Under the pieces are notes generated by a model. That model saw only the letters and a list, made by a program, of their open reading frames with translations, searched no databases and had not been told where the DNA came from. From the NCBI RefSeq assembly GCF_001665295.1, contig NZ_LZSE01000067.1, positions 1 through 64,000 on the forward strand: DNA of 64,000 nucleotides. Reading direction: 5' to 3'. This document shows positions 16,844 through 25,100 of the stretch, piece after piece. A program made the translations under genes and the position numbers. The DNA comes from Mycobacterium sp. 1554424.7 (GTDB taxonomy: Bacteria > Actinomycetota > Actinomycetes > Mycobacteriales > Mycobacteriaceae). Within the stretch, counting starts at the first letter, position 1. Every line of letters starts with the position of its first letter.

Positions 16844-16965
16844 TCCCGTCCTCTGAGACCGGCCCGCCGCAATTGTGCGAATCGCTAGATTGCGGCGCGT
16901 TTCTTTGGCGGGTATCGCCCCTCTTTCGCCGCTAGCCTCATCGGTAGCCGAAGGCAGGGGCGAAT

Positions 16966-18282
16966 ATGAATGCCGACATCAAGACCCGCGTGCATTGGCT
17001 GTTGGGATATGGGCTGCCGCGTTGGACGCTGAAATTGCTCGCGCGTCGGGGCGATCCGTTTTCCCAGCTGTTAATCGATGCCGCCCAACACGGCGACGTG
17101 CATCGCCTCGTCGAGCAGATCCGCCAACGGGGACGTATCTCCGCGGTGGTCGGCGGTGGGTGGGTCACCGCTGACGCGCAGATCGTCCGTGATGTGCTGC
17201 GTGACGACCGGTTCCGGACCTCGAAACCGCGGGACCGGTCGCCGTTTCGCGTCATTCAGCGGATGCTCGCGAAAACGAATCCAGGCGTGCTGAATGGCGT
17301 GGAACCGCCGTCACTGCTTGTTGCCGATCCGCCCGAGCACGCGCGGTTGCGACGATTGGTGTCGCGGGCATTTACTCCCCGGGCGATCGACCGACTTCGT
17401 GACCGCATCCAAGAGATCGCCGACAGCCTGCTCGACGATCTCGAACGCAACAACCAGTGCGATTTGATCGCCGCCTACGCGTCTCAAATCCCCATCGAAG
17501 TCATCGTCGAGATGCTCAGCATTCCTCGCGACGAGGCACCACATTTGCAATCATTCGCCGAACCCGGCACCAAGATTCTCAACAGCACGTCGCCGTCGTG
17601 GCGCGAGTACCGGACCGCCGTCGAGGCGTTGCGCGAGTTCGAAAGCTACCTCGCGGCCCACATCGAGCTTCTCCGTCGGGGTGGTGCCGAGGACAGCATC
17701 CTGTCTGCCGTCCTGCACGACAGCGACCTCACCGAAACCGAGGTCAGGATGTTCGCGGGGCTACTGCTGGGCGCCGGGTTCATCACCACCACCTACGCGT
17801 TCGGCAACGCGGTGGTGGCGCTCATCGGGCATCGCGATCAGCTCACGCGGCTCCAGGAGCATCCGGAGGGCTGGCCGAACGCGGTCGAAGAGGTGCTGCG
17901 CTACGACTCGGTCGCACATATCGCGACGAGGGTGGCCACCGAGACGGTTGAGATCGACGGCCACAGCGTGCAGCAAGGCTCGACGATCTTCCTACTTACC
18001 GGCGGGGCCAATCGGGATCCGGCCGTCTTCGAGCGTCCCGACGAATTCGACACGACCCGCGCCAACGCCCGCGACCACATCGCCTTCGGCAGCGGTATCC
18101 ATGCCTGCCTCGGCGCGTCGCTCGCGCGCATGGAACTGCAGATCGGCCTGCAGGCGCTCTTCGAACGCTTCCCGCAACTGGGCCTCGCCGGAGAACCGGT
18201 CCCGAATGACAGCACCCTGCTGCGCGGGTTCAAGGAGTTGCCGGTCTACCTTGGGCCCGCGACGGTTGACGTTGCCCGCTGA
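16966..18282 (+). CDS. Cytochrome P450 with an altered I-helix motif
   Basis: A 438-residue soluble bacterial P450, closest in my memory to the mycobacterial CYP140 group. Heme loop 'FGSGIHACLGASLAR' with Cys381 as iron ligand; K-helix ExxR in 'AVEEVLRYD'; 'ANRDPAVFERPDEFD' as the meander region. The I-helix, normally [AG]Gx[DE]T[TS], reads 'GAGFITTTYAFGN': the acidic residue is Ile273 while Thr274 is kept. That acid-alcohol pair delivers protons to bound oxygen, so catalysis may be changed. No ferredoxin gene is adjacent. ATG 16966. Confidence 0.88.
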   Translation: MNADIKTRVHWLLGYGLPRWTLKLLARRGDPFSQLLIDAAQHGDVHRLVEQIRQRGRISAVVGGGWVTADAQIVRDVLRDDRFRTSKPRDRSPFRVIQRMLAKTNPGVLNGVEPPSLLVADPPEHARLRRLVSRAFTPRAIDRLRDRIQEIADSLLDDLERNNQCDLIAAYASQIPIEVIVEMLSIPRDEAPHLQSFAEPGTKILNSTSPSWREYRTAVEALREFESYLAAHIELLRRGGAEDSILSAVLHDSDLTETEVRMFAGLLLGAGFITTTYAFGNAVVALIGHRDQLTRLQEHPEGWPNAVEEVLRYDSVAHIATRVATETVEIDGHSVQQGSTIFLLTGGANRDPAVFERPDEFDTTRANARDHIAFGSGIHACLGASLARMELQIGLQALFERFPQLGLAGEPVPNDSTLLRGFKELPVYLGPATVDVAR

Positions 18283-18306
18283 GGACTGATCCGCCCGCTC
18301 TCGCCA

Positions 18307-18325
18307 TTCGCTGATTATCGGCGAA
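18307..18325. terminator. Hairpin between convergent P450 and rbpA-like genes
   Basis: TTCGCTGA-TTA-TCGGCGAA forms an 8-bp stem (one G-T pair) with a 3-nt loop, in the 66-nt gap between two convergent genes. No T-tract follows on either strand, as is common for mycobacterial terminators. It is probably a bidirectional end signal. Confidence 0.4.
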
Positions 18326-18348
18326 CTCGTCGACGATGAGATTTGAAG

Positions 18349-18690
18349 CTAGCTGCCGCCGCGGCGTGACTTGATGATCTCAAGGCGTTCGTTGAGCAGT
18401 TCCTCGAGTTCCTCGATCGAGCGCCGTTCCCTCAGCATGTCCCAGTGTGTGCGCGGCACCTTGCCTTTGTTGGGTTCGGCCAGGTCGACGCCCTCGATCA
18501 GGGTGCCCTCCATGCCGTTGCGGCACAGCCAGGTGACGGGGACCTCGGCGTCGGCGGCAAATGGCATGTCGAACTCGTCGCCGTTCTCCGTGCGGTACCG
18601 CGCGATTTTGCGCGCTGCCAGGTCATGGTTGCGGTCGACCTCGTAGCTCAGGCTTCCGAGGCGACTGCCCCTCATGACGCGATCAGCCAT
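18349..18690 (-). CDS. RbpA-like RNA polymerase-binding protein (divergent paralogue)
   Basis: A 113-residue relative of RbpA, the actinobacterial activator that binds RNA polymerase and group I/II sigma factors. The N-terminal tail 'MADRVMRGSRLGSLSYEVDR', the core with 'VTWLCRNGMEGTLIEG', the basic linker 'EPNKGKVPR' and the sigma-interacting helix 'THWDMLRERRSIEELEELL' are all present. Compared with M. tuberculosis RbpA from memory, the core and linker differ at many places, and the flanking genes are not those of the housekeeping rbpA (Rv2050) locus. It is therefore probably a second copy. ATG 18690 (18693 is possible) overlaps the stop of a 58-residue gene, implying coupled translation. 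Confidence 0.85.
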   Translation of the reverse strand: MADRVMRGSRLGSLSYEVDRNHDLAARKIARYRTENGDEFDMPFAADAEVPVTWLCRNGMEGTLIEGVDLAEPNKGKVPRTHWDMLRERRSIEELEELLNERLEIIKSRRGGS

Positions 18691-18859
18691 CATCACCGCT
18701 CCGCTGACGTTCCACTTGATCGGCGGAAGCGCGCATGCGACCGGACAATCCAAGCAGATCGTGCTCGCCCAGACCTCCGGGCAGCGTGTAGGCAAGTTGC
18801 CGCAATTCGACGGCGTAGTTGCGCAAGTCCTGGCGGAGCTGCGCCTCAACGGTGGGCAT
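18683..18859 (-). CDS. 58-residue small protein coupled to the rbpA-like gene
   Basis: A short minus-strand gene with a strong ribosome site (CACAGGAAGAAGTC) immediately before ATG 18859. It ends at TGA 18683-18685 and overlaps the start of the RbpA paralogue by 8 nt. The product is helical and charged: 'MPTVEAQLRQDLRNYAVELR', then 'QLAYTLPGGLGEHDLLGL' and 'RMRASADQVERQRSGDDG'. The regular heptad-like spacing and the tight coupling argue that it is translated. I do not know a family. A partner, antagonist or co-factor of the RbpA paralogue is the obvious hypothesis. Confidence 0.62.
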   Translation of the reverse strand: MPTVEAQLRQDLRNYAVELRQLAYTLPGGLGEHDLLGLSGRMRASADQVERQRSGDDG

Positions 18860-19145
18860 GACTTCTTCCTGTGGCAGGGATTTACTGAGACGTTCTGATT
18901 CTCGCGAGGCCAGACATGCCAGCCGTCAATCTGCAATACACCAGGGGGTGCTTTTTCGCGTCTCCCAACCGCGCCCGCCATCTTACCCTGGTGGCGGGGC
19001 TGAATCGCCAGAGGATCTCGGCGTGAAAGTCGGCCATCAGATCGTCCGGGCGTTGGCCCAACTCTGCGCCCGCCGAGAGACTTGGACACAAAGCAGTCGA
19101 GCGGCGCAAATGCTGAATTAGTTTGTGCTACAGCACAATTGACTG

Positions 19146-20384
19146 CTACGCCAACCGGTTTCCGGGCTCGCCGCGATTACTGCGGGTGAGTATTGCCGTC
19201 GCCAGTCCGCGTCGCCTCTCATCGTTGCCCACGCTTGATACGTGCGACCGTTTCGCGGCCTTCCGGAATTTGTGTTCGGACGCGGTCTCTGGCGCGTCGT
19301 CGGAGGTCGCGAAAAGAAACCGGTCCGGAAGCGCCAATTTCCAGATTGTGCGCGCGGTGAGGAGGTATTGGCGAAGCAATGGGCCCGTCGTATACGGCAG
19401 GTCGTAGGTGCCGCATAAAGCGCGCACCCGCTCGGCGATCTCGGGATATCGATTGCTTGGTAGGTCAGGATAGAGGTGGTGTTCGATTTGATAACACAGG
19501 TTTCCACTCATGAATGCCAGCACGGTCCCGGCCCGGAAGTTGGCGGTCCCGAGCATCTGTCGGAGATACCATTCGGGCGTCGTTTCGTCGTCCAACACGG
19601 ACGCGGTGAACTTTTCCGCTCCGTCCGCGAAGTGACCGCAGAAGATCACGGCGCACGCCCAGACATTGCGCAGCCCGTTGGCAACCACGTTGGCGCCCAG
19701 TGTGCGCCACCACCGTCGGCGACTCAGCGCGGGAAACACCACATAATCCTTGCCGACCTGCCGAGCGATCTTGCGGAGAAGCGCTGTCTTGTGACCAGCT
19801 TTAGCGGCGGTCGTCGTCTCGCGCTCCTGCACTGAATACAGGCCATGCAGCGCGACGCCCCACTCGAATAGCAGCGCCAGCAGCACCGCGCGCAGCGGCT
19901 GCAGCAATGCGCGCGGCCGCCACTCCTCGTCTCGAGTCACCCGCAAAACTCCGAATCCGAGGTCGTCATCTACGCCGACGACGTTCGCGAAGACGTGGTG
20001 CCGGTAGTTGTGGGAGTTTTTCCACTGCGACGTGAGGCCGGCCATGTCCCACTCCCAGGTACTGGAATGGATTTCCGGGTCGTTCATCCAGTCCCATTGA
20101 CCGTGGCTGATGTTGTGGCCGAGTTCCATGTTCTCGATGCACTTGGCCGCGGCCAGGGCCCCGGTCCCGACGACCCAGCCCAACGTGCCTCTGCTGGTGC
20201 CGATGACCAGCCTCGCCGCGATCTCGAGGGTTCGGTGAAATGCGATGGCGCGCTTGATGTATGCCCGATCGCGGGCACCACGTGAAGACTCGATATCGCG
20301 ACGGATTACTTCCAGCGCGGCCGCGAACTCTTCGAGGTCTGTCTCACTCAGATGGGCGTATTCAGGTACGTCAGTGATGGCCAC
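19146..20384 (-). CDS. Membrane fatty-acid desaturase (DesA3-like)
   Basis: A 412-residue di-iron membrane desaturase that would introduce a cis double bond in a long-chain acyl-CoA. All three histidine boxes are present: 'ELGHNISHGQWD' (HxxxH), 'NSHNYRHHVF' (HxxHH) and 'CYQIEHHLYP' (QxxHH). Hydrophobic helices flank them (about residues 58-85 and 165-185). DesA3 of M. tuberculosis converts stearoyl- to oleoyl-CoA with an NADPH oxidoreductase (Rv3230c), which is not adjacent here. Start GTG 20384. The rbpA-like pair lies 286 nt downstream on the same strand. The C-terminus is longer than usual, with a Ser/Arg-rich tail. Confidence 0.9.
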   Translation of the reverse strand: MAITDVPEYAHLSETDLEEFAAALEVIRRDIESSRGARDRAYIKRAIAFHRTLEIAARLVIGTSRGTLGWVVGTGALAAAKCIENMELGHNISHGQWDWMNDPEIHSSTWEWDMAGLTSQWKNSHNYRHHVFANVVGVDDDLGFGVLRVTRDEEWRPRALLQPLRAVLLALLFEWGVALHGLYSVQERETTTAAKAGHKTALLRKIARQVGKDYVVFPALSRRRWWRTLGANVVANGLRNVWACAVIFCGHFADGAEKFTASVLDDETTPEWYLRQMLGTANFRAGTVLAFMSGNLCYQIEHHLYPDLPSNRYPEIAERVRALCGTYDLPYTTGPLLRQYLLTARTIWKLALPDRFLFATSDDAPETASEHKFRKAAKRSHVSSVGNDERRRGLATAILTRSNRGEPGNRLA

Positions 20385-20856
20385 GGAATATCAAAGAGAT
20401 TCGGGCATAGTGGCGCGCGACGTCCGGTCGACGACGCGCGGCCGGGCAAGGTTTACGAACCGCAGCAATGTGGGTCCCGTCCGATCTTTGGATGGTTGTT
20501 TACGCGCAAGAGGCGGGTGCCGGCGCGAGGTCAGGCACGCGGGGAACTACTCGATCGGGCCGCGATCGGTATTTTCGTGTGCATTCGCCAGCACGGCGAC
20601 ACAGCTGCGATTGCCGTCCTCGCCCTCGTCACGGGAGCCCGGCGGCCCGGCGACCTGCCCCGAACCCCCTGGACCGGAGGACGGCTGCGCCATGTTTGAG
20701 CACCTGCCTTGTCGCCTGTAGTCGTAAGTTGACCCCGAGGCTACATGAACCGCGAGATCCGCGGCTTTTGCGCATGTCGGCCGGTCCCTCGAAACGAATC
20801 TCTCGCGCAGCGGTGTGACCGGTTTGGGTGGGAAGCATCCACGCCAATGATCAGGA
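20385..20856. other. 472-nt stretch without a supported gene
   Basis: Upstream of the desaturase and downstream of the DUF3349 gene. Short open frames exist on both strands, but none has a family-like composition. The best is a 48-codon minus-strand frame at 20547-20693 ('MAQPSSGPGGSGQVAGPPGS...'), with only weak support. A small CCGCG-AGATC-CGCGG hairpin lies near 20750. The desaturase promoter should be here, but I see no clear boxes. Confidence 0.4.
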
Positions 20857-21135
20857 TCAACGGGGCAGCCAATCGCCTCTAAGGCGGCGCTGCACACGTT
20901 CTAGGTCTGCCGCCGTCGCCGGTTTGTCGCTGAACCACGCGATGGTCGCGCCAATATCGGCGATTTTCAACTCGCCGCGAGCCACCAGTTCTCTGGCCAC
21001 TGCCGCTACCTCGTCCTCGGATAACCGACGCCGCAACAATGCCAGCAGCGCCCTGCAGTCGGTCTTGGGGATGCCGTGCGGGTAGCCAGCGCGAATGAAC
21101 GCCACAAACCTGGCCGCCAAATCACTCAAGCTCAC
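20857..21135 (-). CDS. DUF3349 family protein
   Basis: A 92-residue soluble helical protein. It shows the DUF3349 signature: 'FVAFIRAGYPHGIPKTDCRA' followed by 'LLALLRRRLSEDEVAAVARE' and the 'KIADIGATIAWFSDKPATAA' segment that packs at the C-terminus. Mycobacteria carry several copies; small structures are known for M. tuberculosis members but the function is unknown. GTG 21135 follows GCGGGGGTGTCAG; the ATG at 21150 would add five residues without a better ribosome site. Confidence 0.85.
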   Translation of the reverse strand: MSLSDLAARFVAFIRAGYPHGIPKTDCRALLALLRRRLSEDEVAAVARELVARGELKIADIGATIAWFSDKPATAADLERVQRRLRGDWLPR

Positions 21136-21493
21136 CTGACACCCCCGCAACAGCCGCTAAAGCTACGGATCAGCGCAGCTCATAGCCTAACCCAACGAGC
21201 CCGCACCTTCGCCAGCCTCGCGGAGATGCGAAGCGCCGGAAGTGCTGTCGCGGATCTAAGCTCCGCGCACGTGTGAACATCGAGGCCACCGCTTCCCTCT
21301 GGTACTTAGGCGGGCTGTCGAATTGACTGCTTGACTTGGATATGACCGCACGTGATCAGCGCGAGCAACCGACGGGAAAGGTTTCACGCCATGACTATTG
21401 GGCTGCGTGCCGTCAAGTAGCACCCGTGGGTTGCGCTTCGGCGTAGCGTAACCCGTGAGGGCACAGTCCTCTGGGCCCAGAAGGGCACAAGAC
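21136..21493. other. 358-nt intergenic region before the cyclopropane synthase
   Basis: Divergent spacer between the DUF3349 gene (minus) and the mycolate methyltransferase (plus). It contains AATTGACTGCTTGACTTGGA near 21320, where TTGACT-like -35 hexamers occur, and a 9-codon frame near 21392 that I do not regard as a gene. No repeat or RNA gene is evident. Confidence 0.35.
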
Positions 21494-22357
21494 ATGGCCA
21501 AAAAGCTGACGCCGCACTTCGCCGATGTACAGGCGCACTACGACCTGTCCGACGACTTCTTCCGGCTATTCCTGGACCCCACCCAGACCTACAGCTGTGC
21601 ATACTTCGAGCACAAGGGCATGACGCTGGAAGAGGCCCAGATCGCCAAGATCGACCTGGCGCTGGGAAAGCTGGGTTTGCGGGCCGGCATGACACTGCTC
21701 GACGTCGGCTGCGGCTGGGGCGCCACCATGCGCCGGGCCATCGAACGGTACGACGTCAACGTCGTCGGCCTGACTTTGTCGAAGAACCAGGCCGCCCATG
21801 TGCAGAAGTCGTTCGACGAGATGGACAGTTCGCGCAGCAAGCGCGTGTTGCTGGCGGGCTGGGAAGAGTTCGACGAGCCCGTCGACCGCATCGTGTCGAT
21901 CGGCGCGTTCGAGCACTTCGGCCCTGACCGCTACGACGACTTCTTCGCGCTGGCCCACAACATCCTGCCCGCCGACGGCGTGATGCTGCTGCACACCATC
22001 ACCAGCCTGACGGAACAGCAAATGATCGACCGCTTCTTGCCGATTACGGCCGAGTTCGTCCAGTTCATCAAGTTCATCTTGACCGAGATCTTCCCGGGGG
22101 GCTTTACGCCGACGATCGAGATGGTGCAGGAGCACTCGTCGAAGGCGGGCTTCGGGCTGACCCGCCGCCAGTCGTTGCAACCCCATTACGCCAGGACCCT
22201 GACCCTGTGGGCGGAGGCCCTGCAGGCGCACCGCGACGAGGCCGTCGCGATTCAGTCCGAAGAGGTCTACGAGCGCTACATGAAGTACCTGACCGGCTGC
22301 GCGAAGATGTTCCGGATCGGTTACATCGACGTCAACCAGTTCACCCTAGAGAAGTAG
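21494..22357 (+). CDS. Mycolic acid cyclopropane synthase/methyltransferase (CmaA/MmaA family)
   Basis: A 287-residue SAM-dependent enzyme that modifies double bonds in meromycolate chains, making cyclopropanes or methyl branches. It follows M. tuberculosis CmaA1 closely by eye. It has the SAM-binding motif 'LLDVGCGWGATM', the bicarbonate/active-site residues in 'TYSCAYFE' (Cys), 'SIGAFEHFG' (Glu), 'LLHTIT' (His) and 'QPHYARTL' (Tyr), and the terminal 'RIGYIDVNQFTLEK'. The ATG at 21494 ('MAKKLTPHFADVQ') matches the usual family start. The exact product (cis/trans cyclopropane, methoxy or keto) cannot be told from sequence. A second homologue lies at 48219-49085. Confidence 0.92.
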   Translation: MAKKLTPHFADVQAHYDLSDDFFRLFLDPTQTYSCAYFEHKGMTLEEAQIAKIDLALGKLGLRAGMTLLDVGCGWGATMRRAIERYDVNVVGLTLSKNQAAHVQKSFDEMDSSRSKRVLLAGWEEFDEPVDRIVSIGAFEHFGPDRYDDFFALAHNILPADGVMLLHTITSLTEQQMIDRFLPITAEFVQFIKFILTEIFPGGFTPTIEMVQEHSSKAGFGLTRRQSLQPHYARTLTLWAEALQAHRDEAVAIQSEEVYERYMKYLTGCAKMFRIGYIDVNQFTLEK

Positions 22358-22767
22358 GGAATCGCACGTCAGGGTTAATCCGTTGTGGCGGCATCACTTT
22401 CGTTGCGCCCGACTGGTGCACGCGGCCAGCCCACGCGTGAACCTCGGCGTCACTGCCGACGATTTGTGCCTTCACCCGCATGTCTCGTGTGTAAAGACTT
22501 CCCACAAAGCGGCCCAACTCCATGTCAATCCGGAGCAGCGATCCGTCCGCCAGTCGACGATGTCCGGTCCTCATTGTGGAGATGGTGCTCATGTTTAATA
22601 CGACGTTTGGAGCATCCAGGAAGTTCATCCGGCTGTCCAGGTGAGGCGTGACTTCGGGCCATCAGGCACGGCCTTGCGCCGTGCCGCTCGGGAGGGGGTG
22701 GTCCGCTGTCGCTGGACGTGCGCGCGACACGGACCCCGTCGGCCGTTTCGTCAGGGCTTTCGTCTGG
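22358..22767. other. 410-nt stretch after the cyclopropane synthase
   Basis: No well supported gene. A minus-strand frame (22341-22592, from 'MSTISTMRTGHRRLADGSLL') has protein-like composition and would be convergent with the methyltransferase, overlapping its last 17 nt. It has no ribosome site and no family match that I recognise. It may be a hypothetical gene or a chance frame. Confidence 0.3.
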
Positions 22768-22980
22768 CTATATCTGTCGACGCCGCCGAGGCATCTCTCG
22801 ACGCCGACGAGGCCGGAACGCGTCTTTGACCTTTTCACCCGCGTCTCGCAGGTGAGCCGCCCGCTCACCAGCCCTGCCCTCAGCCTCCAACTCTGGATCG
22901 TTGATCGCGCGGCCGACTGCCGCCTTGATCTTTCCCGTGACCTGGTCCAACTTGTTCCGGGCTTTATCCGCACCGCTCAC
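22768..22980 (-). CDS. CsbD-like stress protein
   Basis: A 70-residue hydrophilic, helical protein. Residues 1-45 ('SGADKARNKLDQVTGKIKAA' and 'AEGRAGERAAHLRDAGEKVK') fit the CsbD family, small proteins induced by general stress in many bacteria. The C-terminus is unusually Arg-rich ('FRPRRRREMPRRRRQI'), which may allow nucleic-acid binding. GTG 22980 has GAAGAGAAGGACACGCCA upstream. No operon partner is evident. Confidence 0.78.
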   Translation of the reverse strand: MSGADKARNKLDQVTGKIKAAVGRAINDPELEAEGRAGERAAHLRDAGEKVKDAFRPRRRREMPRRRRQI

Positions 22981-23528
22981 TGGCGTGTCCTTCTCTTCCG
23001 GTTACGAATAGTGCGCTAATCGGCGGTTACCCATTTTCGGCCTGATCCACCCCGGTTGGGCTACACCGCGGCGAGACCGAAAGCCTTTGAGCCGGTTGAA
23101 CCGCCGAAGCTGCAGTGAAGACGGATGGCTTCGTCGCCGCCGGCAATACCAGAACTCCGATGACCGCGGAGAGTACTGCGACGACTCGATGAGCCGACGT
23201 CTGCGCGATTGTCGACAAGGCGTGAACTCGATGCCGAGGAACACCGACAGCGACGTTCGTCGGCAATGTCGGCCAAGACATGCGGTCAACGTCTCGACGT
23301 GATTTCCGACCTCCAGGCAAGCCGGACATAGTGCGAATTTCGTTGTCTTGCAATGACATTAACGCAGTCCGACCGGCAAGAACCGTATCCTGGCGTCCCC
23401 CGTCGACGCCCCCGGTCCGCACCGAGTTACGAACACGTCGTGACAATGTCGGTTCCGGCGACCGCTCGGATAAGCCGCCATTCGTTCTTTGCTGGCGGGG
23501 AAGGGGACCAAGCCCGACGGCGATTACC
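22981..23528. other. 548-nt region without a supported gene
   Basis: Lies between the CsbD-like gene and the alpha/beta hydrolase. A minus-strand frame (23027-23446) contains one hydrophobic stretch ('VVAVLSAVIGVLVLPAATK'), but its start lacks a ribosome site and its composition is irregular. Base composition is slightly lower in GC than its neighbours, which would suit decayed sequence. Confidence 0.35.
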
Positions 23529-24449
23529 CTAGTCGTTCGGGCGGGCGACGCGGTCGATGTGCGCGAGGAAGTGCTGGAGCACTTCTGAGGGCGCCTCGAG
23601 CTGCGGCCAATGCCCGATGTCGTCGGCGAGCATCACCACGTCGGGGTTGGGGATCACCTCGGCGTAGCGGCGCGCCATGTGCGCACCGGAGTTGGGGTCG
23701 ATCGGCCCGTCGATCAACCGCATCGGCACCGCGGTCTGCCGCATGGCGCGCACCCACCGGTTGCGGTGGGTGTAGCGGTCGTTAATGAACCGGCCGACCT
23801 TGTGCAGCACCCGGCGGCCGTCGTTGTAGTCGAGGATCTGGTTGAACACGCCCATCATGTGCGGGGTCGGTTTGGTGTTGGGGCCGAACATCTCGCGCAG
23901 CGTTGGCTCGAGCAGTCGTCGTGCCAGCGGGCTGCCCTGCATAGGCCTGAACAGGTCGCCCAGCGGGGTGCCCGACATCAGCTTCTGTGCCGCCCTGGGC
24001 GTGTAGGCCTCGATGAACATGCCGCCGTTGAGCCACGTGATCGAGTCGACGAGCCATTCGCCGTACGTCTGTTGGCCGAACTCCTGGCGGGCCAACAGTT
24101 CCTGCCCCACGGAATCGCCGATGTCGTGGGCGAGGATGTGTGCGTTGCGGATGTTCAGGTGATGTAGGAGCGCTTCGTGCATGTCGGCGTGATCGTGCAC
24201 CGAGTATTGGTAGGCCGCCGGTTTGGCGGAGAAGCCCATGCCCATCATGTCCGGTGCGATGACGGTGAACCGTTGCGTCAGCGTGGGCCAGATCGGCGCC
24301 CAGTCAAAGGAATTGAACGGATAGCCGTGGATTAGTAGCAGCGGAGGCCCGCTGCCTTCGACGCGGTAGAAGATGTCGAAGCCGAGGTAGTCGAAGTGCT
24401 CTCCGGAGTCCAGCCAGCGTTTCAGCTCAGCGTCCATGGTGGCCATCAT
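23529..24449 (-). CDS. Alpha/beta hydrolase (haloalkane dehalogenase/epoxide hydrolase type)
   Basis: A 306-residue hydrolase. It has the oxyanion-hole motif 'LLIHGYPFNSFDW', then 'VIAPDMMGMGFSAKP'. The nucleophile elbow 'LAHDIGDSVGQEL' puts Asp where lipases have Ser, as in haloalkane dehalogenases and epoxide hydrolases. An acid in 'LIDGPIDPNSG' and the catalytic His of 'DDIGHWPQLEAP' complete the triad. Starts at 24449, 24446 or 24437 are possible; the first gives a complete N-terminal strand. Substrate unknown. Upstream in-frame sequence to 24791 is open, but I regard it as non-coding. Confidence 0.85.
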   Translation of the reverse strand: MMATMDAELKRWLDSGEHFDYLGFDIFYRVEGSGPPLLLIHGYPFNSFDWAPIWPTLTQRFTVIAPDMMGMGFSAKPAAYQYSVHDHADMHEALLHHLNIRNAHILAHDIGDSVGQELLARQEFGQQTYGEWLVDSITWLNGGMFIEAYTPRAAQKLMSGTPLGDLFRPMQGSPLARRLLEPTLREMFGPNTKPTPHMMGVFNQILDYNDGRRVLHKVGRFINDRYTHRNRWVRAMRQTAVPMRLIDGPIDPNSGAHMARRYAEVIPNPDVVMLADDIGHWPQLEAPSEVLQHFLAHIDRVARPND

Positions 24450-24879
24450 TCTTCGCCATGACGCAATGGTATGCGGAGGCACGGGCCATGAATGGGCGCG
24501 ACCTCGGAGGCATGACGTCTTAAGCACACGTTTGGCCTGGACCGAGGCGTGGGCTTTCTCGCCCGTGATCCGAAGTCCCCGGACATAGCGGACAAAATCT
24601 TCGGCTCGCGCGTAGCTCGGGTCACCGGCCACGTCGAGCAGCGCACTCTCCGCCAGCGGCATACCGCACTGGTGGCCGATCGCCTCTGCGACACCTCTCA
24701 GGTGGGCGGCATGAGCGAGCGCCCGTAGCGGCGTCCAGTGCCGGAACCAGTGTCGCGGCCCGAGCTGCGTCGCGCGCGCACCGCGGCCCACGCCGACTCA
24801 ACTGTCCGGGTCGTTCCGTAGTCGGGCCCAACACTGAGGTATCGTTCCCTGGCGTCTGTCGGATTGTTGCGGCGGACCA
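24450..24879. other. 430-nt region upstream of the hydrolase and tRNA
   Basis: An open minus-strand frame runs through most of it and reads in places like protein ('AEAIGHQCGMPLAESALLDV', 'EDFVRYVRGLRITGEKAHAS'). It is continuous with the hydrolase frame but lacks a conserved domain. It might be a remnant of a gene truncated next to the tRNA. The promoter of tRNA-Pro should lie near 24830-24870. Confidence 0.35.
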
Positions 24880-24953
24880 CGGGCTGTGGCGCAGTTTGGT
24901 AGCGCACTACACTGGGGGTGTAGGGGTCGCAGGTTCAAATCCTGTCAGCCCGA
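24880..24953 (+). tRNA. tRNA-Pro (anticodon GGG)
   Basis: Full cloverleaf. Acceptor CGGGCTG (24880-24886) pairs with CAGCCCG (24946-24952), with discriminator A at 24953. The D stem is GCGC/GCGC, the anticodon stem CTACA/TGTAG with loop CTGGGGG, giving anticodon GGG. The T arm is GCAGG-TTCAAAT-CCTGT. CCA is not encoded (CC follows by chance). The downstream nuclease gene suggests that the tRNA 3' region has served as an insertion point. Confidence 0.95.
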
Positions 24954-25100
24954 CCGTGATGTCCTTGGACATCTACATCTTGCGAAACCGCATTGGGTTC
25001 AGAGCCAGCACGTTTGAGGCCGTGAACCGAAATCGCGCCCCCAATCTGGCGACTGCACTGGAATGGCGCAATATAGGGTGTTACACGGTAACGTTATGTC

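Noticed and set aside
22341-22628. 95-codon minus-strand frame overlapping the end of the cyclopropane synthase
   Set aside because: No ribosome site and no family pattern; only mentioned as a weak possibility in the intergenic entry.
23027-23446. 139-codon minus-strand frame with one hydrophobic stretch
   Set aside because: Irregular composition, no ribosome site at any start, and no family match; probably chance or decayed sequence.
24450-24791. N-terminal extension of the alpha/beta hydrolase
   Set aside because: The hydrolase fold is complete from the ATG cluster at 24437-24449; the extension lacks a recognisable domain.
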